Assembly: GCA_021399435.1 (NCBI GenBank)
Contig: JAJTUP010000017.1
Coordinates: 62,001 to 126,000 of the forward strand
Source of the DNA: Diaporthe sp. PMI_573
Taxonomy: Eukaryota; Ascomycota; Sordariomycetes; Diaporthales; Diaporthaceae
Direction: 5' to 3'
DNA: 64,000 bases
Shown: positions 45,905 through 56,276 of the stretch, piece by piece
Position numbering within the stretch: the stretch's first letter is position 1
Layout: each line of letters opens with the position of its first letter
The notes under the pieces: generated by a model
The model's input: the letters and a program-made list of their open reading frames with translations, nothing else
Told to the model about the DNA's origin: nothing
The model's database searches: none
Made by a program: the position numbers and the translations under genes

Positions 45905-48332
45905 TTAGAGCTTCGGCCTTCCCTCGATGGCGCGATGCGCCTCGCCTTTGTGCTCAAAGTACTGCCGGATAGCGCCCTTCGCAGTGTCAACAACACCGGC
46001 GTCCTCAACCGTACTAGGAACGTTGACGTTCTTGTCGAACTCGCCGTGGACTGCGTTCTCGAGCAGCTCGCGCAGTACCCTCCGTAGTGTCTTGCCTGAC
46101 CTTGTCTTTGGGATGATTGGTTTTGCTGTCGTAGTAGTCCTGATCATGCCACCGAGTGACGCGATCGGGCCGACTTGGGTACGGACGAGCTTTTGGATCT
46201 CGGAGAGTAGTTGGTTATCGTCGAGGGTGCTGGATGAGGAGCTGAGAACGAAGGCGAACGGTAGCTGGCCTTTCATTGAGTCGGGGATACCGACTACGCA
46301 GGCCTCGGTTACTTGAGGATGGGAGGTGATCGCCTGCTCGAGCGTACCTGGAAGTGGTTGTAGGCCAAGTCAACACCAACTCAGCTTGTGAGGTTGAGGG
46401 GGGGCGTAGGAAGGAAGGCAGCAGCAGGAGAGGCAGAAGGGTAAGAGGGTAAGAAGGAGGAGGGTAGGAGGATGAGAAGCAGGGCAGGAGTGTTAGAAGG
46501 GGGAGGTAGAGAAATGGGAGGTTGAGGAGACGGAGGTTGAGGATGAGAGGCTTACCTGTGCTTAAGCGGTGGGCGGCCACGTTGATGATGTCGTCTGGAA
46601 GGAAGTGGTTAGACGAAAGCCATGATAGCAAAAGAGCGACCCAGGGTTGACTTACCAGACCTGGCCATGATGTGGATATAACCATCTTGGTCCACGATAC
46701 CAGCATCACCAGTGTCCAACCACTTCCCATCGAACCTCTTCAGGTAACCTCCGTAGAACCTCTCCTCGTCCTCCCACAGTGTCCGAAACGCAGTTGGAGC
46801 CAGAGGCGTCTTGAGCACAATGTTTCCCATCTTGCCCTTCCCCAACTCATTGCCGTCGTCACTTACTACTCGCACGTCAAACCCGGGCATCGGCTTCCCA
46901 GCGCTACCAGGCTTGATAGGCAGTAGTTGTTTTGCTTCAAGCTTGTTCACGATGTGAGGCATCATTGATATTCCCGACATGGGAGAGCCAGACTCGGAAG
47001 ACCACCAGTTATCAATGACCTTCGCACCGCCCAATTTCTCGTCGCCATACTTTCCCAGCAGGTCCTGGTACATGGTGATGATAGCTGGTTCGGATCTCTC
47101 TCCTGCCAGAAACATTGCCCTGAGCGATCTTAACCCACCCCTCTCACCGATCTTGGTGATATGTTTGTTCTCCGAGTCATCTTTGCGTATGGCCCTCAGC
47201 GCGGTGGGCGCCGTGAACATGGCGTTGACTTTGTACTCCTCGATCATCCTCCAGAACGCACTGGGATCAGGCGTGCCAACTGGCTTGCCCTCATACAGCA
47301 CGGTGGCAGCCCCAACGAGAAGAGGACCATACAGCGTGTAGCTGTGAGACACGACCCAGCCTATGTCACTGAAGCAGGCCATCTGTCGGGCGTTGTTAGT
47401 TAGCCATATTTATCCTCATGACTCGATGCCTCAACGACACTTACAACATCTCCAGGTCCCTGAATACCAAACATCTGTCTCATGGACAGACTCAAGCCAA
47501 CCACATGACCCGCAGCATCGCGGACAACACCTTTTGGCAGCCCAGTCGTGCCGCTGGTGTAAATCACATACACCCCGTCGCTCCCCTTCACAGGGACACA
47601 CTCCTTGACCCTCTGGCCCCTCATCTTCGCACTCCTCACAAGGCGATTCCAGTTCCGCTCCCCCCTCTCCCGATCAAGAGGGTGCCAAGCCAGCTGCTCG
47701 CGCTGCCACACGATGGTCCTGGGCGTCTTCCACGACGCAAGCCTCTCCGCCTCGACGATGTAATCCCGGTACGGAATGGGCGGCTTATTCCCGTCGATCC
47801 CACACGACGCAGTGAGAATAGCCTTTGGCCGCGAAGCATCGATACGCTGCGCCAGCGCGTTCGGCGCAAACCCACCAAACACAACGGCGTGGATAGCGCC
47901 CAGCCTTGACACAGCCAGCAGCCCGATCAGCGCGGCTGGGATCATGGGCATATAGACAAGCACCGTGTCGCCCTTCCCAACACCCTCGGAGCGCAGCACC
48001 GCAGCCAACGCCTCGACGTCATCCAGCAGCTCCGCGTAGCTGATGCGCTGCTTGGTACCGCCCGTCACGGGGCTGTCGTACAGGATGGCCGGCGCGTCGC
48101 CGTGGCCCGCCTCCACGTGCCGGTCGACGCAGTTGTAGCAGGTGGAGATCTCGCCGTCTGGGAACCACTCCCAGTGGTCGTGGGTCTTTTGCAACTTGGG
48201 CAGGGTCTTGGTGTACCTGCGGAGGATGGTGGAGGGCTTCTTGTGCCAGTGGAGGTGGTTGGCTTGCTCGGCCCAGAAGGACTCTGGGTCCTTGAGGGAT
48301 GAGGCGTGGAGTTGGTCTTGTGGGTGAGACAT
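45905..48332 (-). CDS. Propionyl-CoA synthetase-like (PrpE/ACSS3 type) acyl-CoA ligase
   Basis: Four exons, 48332-47445, 47382-46656, 46594-46556 and 46347-45905, encode 698 aa. All junctions are phase-consistent; the third exon is only 39 nt. The enzyme activates a short-chain acid (propionate or acetate) with ATP and CoA. Signatures: an N-terminal PESFWAEQANHLHW, VYMPMIPAALIGLLAVSRLGAIHAVVFGG, AMP-binding P-loop YVIYTSGTTGLPKG, SDIGWVVSHSYTLYGPL, DNWWSSESG, WLDTGDAGIVDQDGY, DDIINVAAHRLST, and the C-terminal SGKTLRR with the catalytic, acetylation-regulated Lys. The sequence follows propionyl-CoA synthetases more closely than acetyl-CoA synthetases. It ends PKL, a weak PTS1-like tripeptide, so peroxisomal import is possible but unproven. 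Propionyl-CoA made here would feed the methylcitrate cycle. Start ATG 48332 (MSHPQDQLH) is the first good ATG. Confidence 0.9.
46348..46555 (-). other. 208-nt CT-rich intron in the CoA-ligase gene
   Basis: GTAAGC to CTTCCAG. The sense strand is almost continuously pyrimidine (CTCC/CTT repeats) over more than 100 nt. It is about three times longer than the other two introns of the gene (61-62 nt) and flanks a 39-nt micro-exon. Confidence 0.85.
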
Positions 48333-48955
48333 TGTGTTTGGGACGAGGATATGAGGAACTGGATGACGAATTGAGTGAAAATGGGAATGAGATTGGAGAT
48401 GAGAACGAGGCAATAAAGGAGCCTGGATGTCCGGTTGTCCGGATTCCTGCCTGTTTGGATGCTTACGATCGCGTCTAAGTCAAAGTCCCAGGCGCACCAG
48501 GGATTGGCACACAGAGACTTGGGCTGATCTATATAAACACAGTTTTCAGACGGTGAGAATACAGTAGATCTGAGGCTCAATTGTACTTCAGCAGGACTGC
48601 AAGATATACTGCCGATGTATGTCCGCATGCACCGAGGTTGCTGTCTGCAAGGGCGAATGGACGGCTGGAAGCCCCTTCCCCGCATCCGCATCCCCATCCC
48701 CGGCTGCTTACCCCAGACGGGCGACCGGGACGGTGACTTCATCGGGTTTTAAAGGTTCAGGGGTCCTGCTCCACCCGAGGGAAGCACAGGCTGTGCACCA
48801 GATCCAGTGTTACCCTTAATGAGTCCCACCAGATCACACCGTTACTTTTGTGTTGTGATCGTGAGTAACTTGCACCGTCAGCAGAAAGAGGTTTCATTCT
48901 AACCTACAGACTAGACTACTTCGAATAATGCCTGAAGTCCTCAGCTATGCATCAT
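48333..48955. promoter_or_regulatory. Promoter region of the CoA-ligase gene
   Basis: 623 bp between two minus-strand genes. It holds the leader of the CoA ligase and the 3' end of the MFS gene. No further feature was recognised. Confidence 0.5.
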
Positions 48956-51015
48956 TTACCTCGCAGCCCCCATCTTTTCATCCATCAATTTCCTCCACTT
49001 GGTGCCATTCCTCAACAGCAGCCATATAAACACATTGCACGTAATCCACGCCAATAGCGCCACTATGGTACACAGCCACCCCACGCCTATGGCACCTACA
49101 AGCGGCTGCGTAACAATGACACCCACGCAGCTGAATATATTCCGGATAAAGTTGTTGAGTGCAATACCACTGGAGCTCCTCTTGGGCATGAACTCAGTAA
49201 GCATCGTAGCCGATGCCCCAAAGACAAGCATGGTCGCAAACCCAAAGAAGAAGTTGGCCACCATGGGCGCGAGCCAGAAGACGCCCTTATCCGCGCACCA
49301 GCCAAACCACAGCAGCGCGGCGGGGTACATGCTAGCAGCGACCCACGCGTTCTCGCGCAGGCGGTCCTCGGGCAGGAAGACCAGCCGCCCCTGGGCGTCG
49401 TACCTACCGGCCCTCTTGGCCTCGCGCAGCATGATGCTGTCGACCCACCTGCCCCCGAACAGAGACGAGATGAAGTACCCCAGGGAGCTGGGGATGTACA
49501 GCAGCCCCACGACGATGGTGGAGAAGCCGTAGGGCTCGCGGGAGAAGGTGCTCTGGATCGAGATGTTGAGCACGAAGAGCGCCCCGAAGGCGATGGCTGC
49601 GAGCCCGACTACCAGCGCCACGGGCGGGAAGCGCAGGTACACGATGCACGAGAGCGGGTCGACGAAGGCCTTGCGGAGGAGGGCTGCGCCGCGCTTTGTC
49701 TTGACGGCGACGGACTGCCGGGTTGACATGCGGGCCAGGCTGGCTGTCCTGTCGAGGTTGCTGCTGTCCGGGTTGGCTGCGGGTGCTGCTGCTGCTGCTG
49801 CCGCCGGCTTCCGCCGTGCTAGCGTCTCGGGCAGGAAGAAGACTATGCTGAGGAGGTTGAGGCCGCCGAAGCAGGTCAGGAACCACATTGTGCTCTGCCA
49901 GCCGAAGCCCTGGGCGAGGGCACCTCCTATGATTGGGGCGAGAAGCGGGCCGGCGAGAGGGCCGAGGTAGAAAATGCCTATGAATTGAATCGGTTAGCAG
50001 GTAGGTTTGGGGCTTCTGTGGTTGCTTGGATGTGGTGATCTTTGCGTACCCATCGCCCGGCCCCGCTCAAAGGGCTCCCACAAATCAGCGATGGTGCCGG
50101 CTCCAACGGCCTGGACCGACGCCGCGGCGCCGCCGCCGAGGACTCGGAAGACGATCAGCATTGCGGTTGTTGAGCTGATAGCAGTCAGGACACTGAAGAC
50201 GACTGACAGGCTGAAGGAGACGATATAAATTGTCCTTCGGCCTAGTGTCTCGGAGAAGGATGACCTAGCAACTGGTGAGAACGGCTGGGTGACAAGATGA
50301 TCCGTGGATGGTTTGTTGGGACCTACCACCACAGAGGGAAGATAGACATTGCGAGCATGTAGAATGCCACATTTAGGTTCATTATGGTCTCGGACGTGTG
50401 GAAGTATTCGGCCATTTCCGTCAAGGCGGCTGTTACACAGTCAGCAAATGCAAGGTAGACGACCTCTCTTTAGCCGTCAGAGCTCGTGTAAGACATACGG
50501 TACAGGATATTCGACCCGAGAGGAGCCGTGCAGGCAGCTGCGGCTACGATGGCAGTGATCATCCATTTCGTCTTTCGTGTGTAATCATATGGGCGTTCCA
50601 CCTCCGGGATGAATGCAAGCTGTGCAAAGAGACCCCTCCTCTCCTTCCGGGGAACGACGACGAGGGGCCGTGATCGCGCCGATGAGGCCCGGGATTGGGA
50701 CCGGCTCAGCCCGCCATCCTCCGGGGGGATGCCGATGTTGAGGCCCTCCGGCCCTTCGGGCTCTGGGTCCCGATGCCGATCATCTTCTTCGTCCTCGTCC
50801 TCGTCATCGTCCTCGTCGACGGATCTCTGCCGGGATTTACCGTCAACCTCGACGTGGCTGTCTGCGGCGTGCTGAGAATCTGTGTCGCTGTCGTCGTGTC
50901 CCAGTGATGATGGTGCATTTTCGTCGTTTGTGGATACTTTCTTCTCCGGGTCTGCGGTGCCGAGTGAATTAGGAATTACGGCATCGCCCTCGTTCTTTTC
51001 TGGGTCTGGTGCCAT
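48956..51015 (-). CDS. MFS transporter, drug:H+ antiporter (DHA1/QDR-like)
   Basis: Four exons, 51015-50499, 50429-50327, 50264-50050 and 49977-48956, encode 618 aa. The introns are 69, 62 and 72 nt and all phase-consistent. The cytosolic N-terminus of about 150 residues is acidic and Ser-rich (DEDDDEDEDEEDD) and leads into FIPEVERPYDYTRKTKW and the first membrane helix. Typical MFS elements follow: GSNILYPALTEMAEYF, the SETLGRRTIYIVSF loop motif A, RVLGGGAAASVQAVGAGTIADLW, ERGRAMGIFYLGPLAGPLLAPIIGGAL (motif C region) and FFLPETLARRK. A central loop and six more hydrophobic helices complete a 12-helix protein. DHA1 members export drugs, polyamines or toxic metabolites from the plasma membrane using the proton gradient. 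The substrate cannot be told from sequence. ATG 51015 (MAPDPEKN) is the first ATG in frame. Confidence 0.9.
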
Positions 51016-52734
51016 GGCCAAGCCCGGGAACCTGGCAAGTCGGAGGCCGCGACCGGCGCCGGGAGGTGGACTTGGAATCCGAATAGCCCAAGGTGCTTCT
51101 CGGAGTTGGGTGGGAGATGTAAATTTGAAGAATTCAGATTAAATCATTACAATATCATACAATGCACTCTCAGACAAGTAGCAGCCGAAACCAGGAGCAG
51201 ACAGCGTGGGTTGGGTAGTCCAGCCTGGACAGCAAAACAGTAAGTGCAAGCAACAAAGATTTGTTTCTGGGTCACAGAAGTGGCGATGAGGAGTCAACGA
51301 CGGGGACAGCAAGCAGCAGCAGTAGCTGCAGGATCTGAAGGACCTAGCATAGATGTTTCGGTAGATAGCCGGGAATAAGACACGAGTTAACACTTGCACC
51401 AGACGGTCGGCCGCTAGAGAAAGGGGGTGCACCGGCTCTTCTTTTATACCTACCCACTTTTCCCTCGTGATGCCGTTCACGCAAACCGAAGGCTGCACCG
51501 GGCTCTCAATGTTTGCCGGGGGTCGATGGAGCTGACCGAGTCGCTCGCTGCATAAGCACCCTGGCCCGCCTCAACTCGACTGGGTCTTGTGTGACTGGCC
51601 AGGAGGTTTGTCCCCCTGGCTGAAGGAGCCCATGATTGCTTGCTCTCGGCGTAGTTGCATGCACTCAAGGCAGTTGGGTGTCGTGTAGTCCTAGTAATGA
51701 GCCGAACTCGCCCGAGTCAAACTATGACAGCATAGCAAACGATGCTGAAGGAGGGAGACTAGAGCAGACGTGTGGGATTTGCATGGCGACTAGACTAGGA
51801 GTTGATCGGCAAAGACGGCACTCCTAGCCTGGGGGCCTGGCAAGCCTGGGAGTGGTAGTTTGACCGCCGTTGTTTTGATCCGCAGGGCGGAGGGCTTCTT
51901 CCTTTCAGTCTAGTGTGCCGAGGTTGTTCTGTTGGTTGTGCACTGGGCATTGTGCTTGCTGATCCGTCCCAGCACCACAAGACGGTGCCGGGGTTAGCGG
52001 TCTCCGTTCCGAATACTCTTGCTTCGCAGTGCCGTCACAGTTGTAATTGCAGTTGCTGTCGCAGCCACAGTCCCAGAAGGAGTATGTCGTCTTTGCTTCT
52101 TCGGATAACGTGTGCTCCAAGGTCGTGCATTTCAATGCTCGGCCGTCCTCTCTCAATTGGTTGGCAAGCAAGGGTCATCCAGGGTTGGCGGGTGACCGAT
52201 TCGGCGCTCGCCATCAAACTCGATGCCGAACAACGCACGGGCCACAATCGGCCGTGACCGGCCCGGACAGCGGCTACTCCTGCCGGAACTGACTCCTCCC
52301 TGTAATGTACACCCTCTGGGAAAACGACGGTGAGTATTATGAGAGTTTGTAGTGAGATTGAGCACTAGCGAAGATCCAGCTCCTTTCAGTTGACCAGAAA
52401 CAAGGCTCTTGGAAAGCAAACAAGCCGTTCTTGCAACTTTTTGTCTATAATTGGATTCGGATGCATGATGACCGTCTAAAACTCGATCGGGCAGCGACTC
52501 CGATCCTGGAGTCGCACAGTGAAAATGACCTCAACTCGGATGACTGATTTGGACTTGGCTCTCAATCGCAGCCACAACTCCACAACCACGAGGCAGACCA
52601 TCGTTATTCTCAGCCTTACCACACCTTGCCTTGCATGCTCAAGTCCTGGTTACATTTCTTAGCTGTAGAAGGTTGACCACACCTGTCGCAACCTACCATC
52701 CACACACATCCACCAGGACCGAGCAGGACCGAAA
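51016..52734. promoter_or_regulatory. Divergent intergenic region between the MFS transporter and PRO2
   Basis: 1.7 kb with the two start codons facing outwards. No coding signal. It contains a perfect 8-bp-stem hairpin, GCGACTCC-GATCCT-GGAGTCGC, at 52494-52515, about 220 bp before the PRO2 ATG. Confidence 0.5.
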
Positions 52735-54087
52735 ATGTCCCTGACGAGCTCGAGTGCCCTCGAGGCCGCACAGGCTGCAAAGTCGGCCTCGCACCTCCTC
52801 GCCACCCTCCCCGTCAGCGCCCGCAATGATGCCCTGACAGCCATCCACGACTCCCTGGTCGCCTCCAAGGACGCCATCCTGACCGCGAATGCCAAGGACA
52901 TGGATGCAGCCCGGCAGGCAGCCGCGGACGGGCAGCTGTCGCAGAGCCTGGTGTCGCGCCTGGACCTGGGCAAGGCGGGCAAGTGGGAGGACATGCTGAA
53001 GGGCATCCTGGACGTGCGCGGGCTGGAGGACCCGTTGGGAGTCGTCGACCTGCGCACGCGCCTCGACGACGGCCTGGTGCTGGAGCGCCTGACCTGCCCC
53101 ATCGGCGTGCTGCTCATCATCTTCGAGGCCCGCCCCGAGGTCATCGCCAACATCGCCAGCCTGGCCATCAAGTCCGGCAACGCTGCCATCCTCAAGGGCG
53201 GCAAGGAGAGCACCCACAGCTTCGTCGCCATCTCCACCGCCATCTCCGCGGCCCTGGCCCCCGCCGGCGTCGCCGTGCCCGAGGCCGCCGTCCAGCTCGT
53301 CACCACCCGCGATGTCATCCCCCAGCTGCTCGGTCTCGACGCCTACATCGACCTTGTGATTCCCCGCGGCGGCAACGACCTCGTGCGATACGTCAAGGAG
53401 AACACCAAGATCCCCGTCCTGGGTCACGCCGACGGCCTGTGCGCTGCCTACCTGGACCGCTCCGCCGACCCCAAATTGGCCGCCGCCGTCGCCGTTGACT
53501 CCAAGACCAGCTACCCGGCCGCCTGCAACAGCCTCGAGACCCTGCTGGTCGACGAGGGCGCCCTGGAAGGCGTCTTCCCCGCGGTCGCCGAGGCCCTACT
53601 CTCCAAAGGCGTCACACTCCGCTGCGACGCCCGAACCAAGGCCGCCGCGGACAAGCTGCCCACCGCGGGAGGAGGCAAGGTGGAGGACGCGCAGGATGTC
53701 GACTTCGACACGGAGCACCTGGCGCTCGTCCTGGCCGTCAAGGCCGTGTCGGGGCTGGACGAGGCGGTCACACACATCAACACGCACGGCTCGCACCACA
53801 CGGACGCGATCCTCACCTCGGACGAGGCGCAGGCCGAGCGCTTCATGACGGCCGTCGACTCGGCGGGCGTGTACTGGAACGCGTCGACGCGCATGGCCGA
53901 CGGCATGCGGTATGGGTTTGGTACCGAGGTCGGCATCAGCACCAACAAGATCCACGCCCGGGGGCCTGTTGGGCTCGAGGGCCTGACTATCTACAAGTAC
54001 AAGGTCCGGGGTACGGGACAGGTGTCGGCTGTGTATGGTGAGGGGGAGGGCAAGAAGCGCTTCCTGCATGAGAAGATGCCTCTGTAA
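52735..54087 (+). CDS. PRO2: Gamma-glutamyl phosphate reductase (glutamate-5-semialdehyde dehydrogenase)
   Basis: A single exon of 450 aa, the normal length of fungal Pro2. It reduces gamma-glutamyl phosphate with NADPH to glutamate-5-semialdehyde, the second step of proline synthesis. The fold is aldehyde dehydrogenase-like. Conserved blocks: LTCPIGVLLIIFEARPEV, NAAILKGGKES, PRGGNDLVRYVKENTKIPVLGHADG, and SYPAACNSLETLLVD, where Cys264 is the catalytic thiol. The later block is HGSHHTDAILT...VYWNASTRMADGMRYGFGTEVGIST, with KIHARGPVGLEGLTIYKYKVRG near the end; all catalytic positions are present. Codon use is strongly GC3-rich, consistent with good expression. The ATG at 52735 (MSLTSSSALEAAQAA) fits the family start. 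It is convergent with the oxidoreductase gene 197 bp downstream. Confidence 0.97.
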   Translation: MSLTSSSALEAAQAAKSASHLLATLPVSARNDALTAIHDSLVASKDAILTANAKDMDAARQAAADGQLSQSLVSRLDLGKAGKWEDMLKGILDVRGLEDPLGVVDLRTRLDDGLVLERLTCPIGVLLIIFEARPEVIANIASLAIKSGNAAILKGGKESTHSFVAISTAISAALAPAGVAVPEAAVQLVTTRDVIPQLLGLDAYIDLVIPRGGNDLVRYVKENTKIPVLGHADGLCAAYLDRSADPKLAAAVAVDSKTSYPAACNSLETLLVDEGALEGVFPAVAEALLSKGVTLRCDARTKAAADKLPTAGGGKVEDAQDVDFDTEHLALVLAVKAVSGLDEAVTHINTHGSHHTDAILTSDEAQAERFMTAVDSAGVYWNASTRMADGMRYGFGTEVGISTNKIHARGPVGLEGLTIYKYKVRGTGQVSAVYGEGEGKKRFLHEKMPL

Positions 54088-54284
54088 GGCTTGGGCGGTT
54101 GGCTCTAGGGCACGGTGGGCTGATGCGTGGCGTTTAAGGAAGGAAAAAGTGGATTAAAACCTCAAAAGGAATAAATAGGACTGCCGAGAGGGGTAGCAGA
54201 GAAGTCGCTCTGATGAAATACAATTTTGATATTCCCAATTCACTCAACAGTTCACCCACACCTTCCGATCCTTGACTTTCCTCT

Positions 54285-55373
54285 TCAAGGCACCGTACAA
54301 ATGATCTTGCCCCTAGTGACATTCTTCTCCATCAGCCGATGCGCCTCCTGAATCTCCTCCATCTTGAAGACCTTGTCAACAAAAACCTTGAGCTCCCCGC
54401 TGACCATGGCCGGCACGTCCTTCTCGAGCCTGTCCCGCAGCTTGCCCTGATACTCCTCGTCGCGCGCCCGCAGCGTACTACCCTCCCAGCGAATGCGCTT
54501 GTACAGTATCTGCGCCACGTTGAGGTCCTTCAGCTGCGCCCCTCCCATAAAGGCCAGCTGCACAATACGCGCCTCGCGCGCCGCGCAGTCCAGGTTCTTC
54601 TGGACGTAGTCGCCCGCGATATAGTCCACGATCAAATCCGCGCCAGCCCCGCCCGTGGCCTCCAGCACGCCCTTGGACCAGTCGTCCTCCTTATAGTTGA
54701 ACGCCCTGGTGGCTCCCAGCTCCTTCTCGATAAAAGCGCACTTCTCCGCGCTCCCGGCCGTGGCGAAGACGTTCTTCGCGCCGGCCCTGACGCTAAGCTG
54801 TATCCCCGCGATGCTGACGCCGCTCGCGCCAGCGTGCCACAGTACGTTCTTGCCCTTCAGGTCCTCGAATCCGCCGACAAAGTGCAGCGCCTGCGTGGCG
54901 GTGATGAAGGTCTCGGGGACGCCCGCGGCCTTCTCCCACGACAGCCCCCCGGGCTTGTGCAGCAGCATCTTGGTGCTGACGGCGATGTACTCTGCGTACG
55001 CGCCGCCGTAGGCGAGGCCAAACACCTCGTCGCCTACTTTTAGGCCGCGGCAGTGGTGCGCCTCCTCCGAGCCGAGGGCCTCCACCGTGCCTGAGAACTC
55101 GACGCCCATGATGGGGCCGGCCTGGGGCGGGAGGGGGTAGTGGCCCTCGCGCTGGAGCAGGTCCATGCGGTTCAGCCCGAAGGCCTTGATCTTTACTAGG
55201 GCCTGGTGGGCTGCCGGGGTGGGCTTGGGGACCTCGGCGTTGATGAATATGGCGTCGATTGGGCCCTTGCCGCCCTTGATGTCTGCCCTGGATGTGAGCC
55301 GGGGTCTCGCCAGTGGTCTTGTGGATGTGTTCGAGGAGTACGACTTACCGACTGCTTTCATGTACTCAGGCAT
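54285..55373 (-). CDS. NAD(P)H quinone oxidoreductase, PIG3/zeta-crystallin-like (MDR superfamily)
   Basis: Two exons, 55373-55349 and 55282-54285, encode 340 aa. Exon 1 has only 25 nt (MPEYMKAV). The 66-nt intron (GTAAGT..GGGCAG) joins phase 1 to give MKAV-D-IKGGKGP, the family's usual start. Motifs: FGLNRMDLLQREGHYP, GVEFSGTVEALG, VGDEVFGLAYGGAYAEY, PETFITATQAL, the NADP-binding VLWHAGASGVSIAGIQL, FATAGSAEKC, DLIVDYIAGDYVQKNL, and a GKIICTVP end. It lacks the zinc ligands of alcohol dehydrogenases, as expected for PIG3-type quinone reductases. These enzymes transfer electrons from NADPH to ortho-quinones. The intron is stop-free, so retention would add 22 residues in frame. The 3' end faces PRO2. 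Confidence 0.92.
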   Translation of the reverse strand: MPEYMKAVGKSYSSNTSTRPLARPRLTSRADIKGGKGPIDAIFINAEVPKPTPAAHQALVKIKAFGLNRMDLLQREGHYPLPPQAGPIMGVEFSGTVEALGSEEAHHCRGLKVGDEVFGLAYGGAYAEYIAVSTKMLLHKPGGLSWEKAAGVPETFITATQALHFVGGFEDLKGKNVLWHAGASGVSIAGIQLSVRAGAKNVFATAGSAEKCAFIEKELGATRAFNYKEDDWSKGVLEATGGAGADLIVDYIAGDYVQKNLDCAAREARIVQLAFMGGAQLKDLNVAQILYKRIRWEGSTLRARDEEYQGKLRDRLEKDVPAMVSGELKVFVDKVFKMEEIQEAHRLMEKNVTRGKIICTVP

Positions 55374-56276
55374 ATTGGCTCTTCTTCTGTGAGTCGTTGA
55401 GGTATATGTAAATTGGTGCCTTTTGGCTCTGGTTCGGGTTGCCTGCTGATTGTGTCCTGCCTCTGCTGATGTCGTCAAGGCGGATGAGGAATGACGTCGA
55501 GAAAGGAGTTGGTAAGGGGCTTTGAAGTGGGAATATACAGTTGTATTTGGAGTCTATATCTTAAGTAAAAGAACAGACATTCACATGACGTTATCATAAC
55601 TCGTTTCTGAGCTTACTAATTGCGTTCCTGCGGAGTCGCGAAGCAATTCACGCACTCGGAACTAGAATGTCTTTGTACCGGTGCGACCGAGAGAGTGGGG
55701 CCAAAGAACGGAGAAGCTTGGAACGGGGGCAGAGAAGCCTCGGCACTCCGGTCGCGTCGGACCAACACTACCGGGGACGGACATCAAGCGTAAACACCTG
55801 TCATTCACCACTACCATTACCATGACAATTTTTCTTTTCATTCCATTTCCTTACGATCTTGCTATCTCGAGCAGAAAGGCTGCAAGAACGACCAGAGGAG
55901 AAAAGCTCTGGGCTGGCCGGTCACGTGATTTCAACGATGTCGATGAAACGGTAAGTGGCCAGCTCCAAGTTTAGCTCCGACCTGGGCTTTGGGCTCGCGC
56001 CGCTACGTTCCAACAGTCACAGTCTGTCCAATGACACTCAAATCACAGCCTCATGTGCCCTAGCCGAAGCGACACAAGAGCTGTATGCGGCGCAGTGGGC
56101 AAGGTTTGGGCCTCGTCCTCACGCTAGGTTTCAACGGCCAGGCCTGCATGAGATGATCGAGCGGTTAATTTTGGCGCGATAGTTGGGCCTCTAACTTTGA
56201 GGCCGCCTTGGAGCTCTGCGGCTCTCTGTCATTGCCCACGCGCTTGTTCTCCTCTGTGTCCTCAGGTTGAGCAACC
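55374..56276. promoter_or_regulatory. Divergent intergenic region, oxidoreductase / kinase-fold gene
   Basis: 903 bp serving two outward-facing genes. Short open frames (for example 55681-55974) have no recognisable features and are not called. Confidence 0.45.

Noticed and set aside
45905..51015. CoA ligase plus MFS transporter as a secondary-metabolite cluster
   Set aside because: No polyketide synthase, peptide synthetase, terpene cyclase or pathway regulator nearby; the neighbours are primary metabolism.
55283..55348. Unspliced reading of the oxidoreductase N-terminus
   Set aside because: The frame is open, but GTAAGT and an acceptor giving MKAVDIKGGKGP fit the family start much better.
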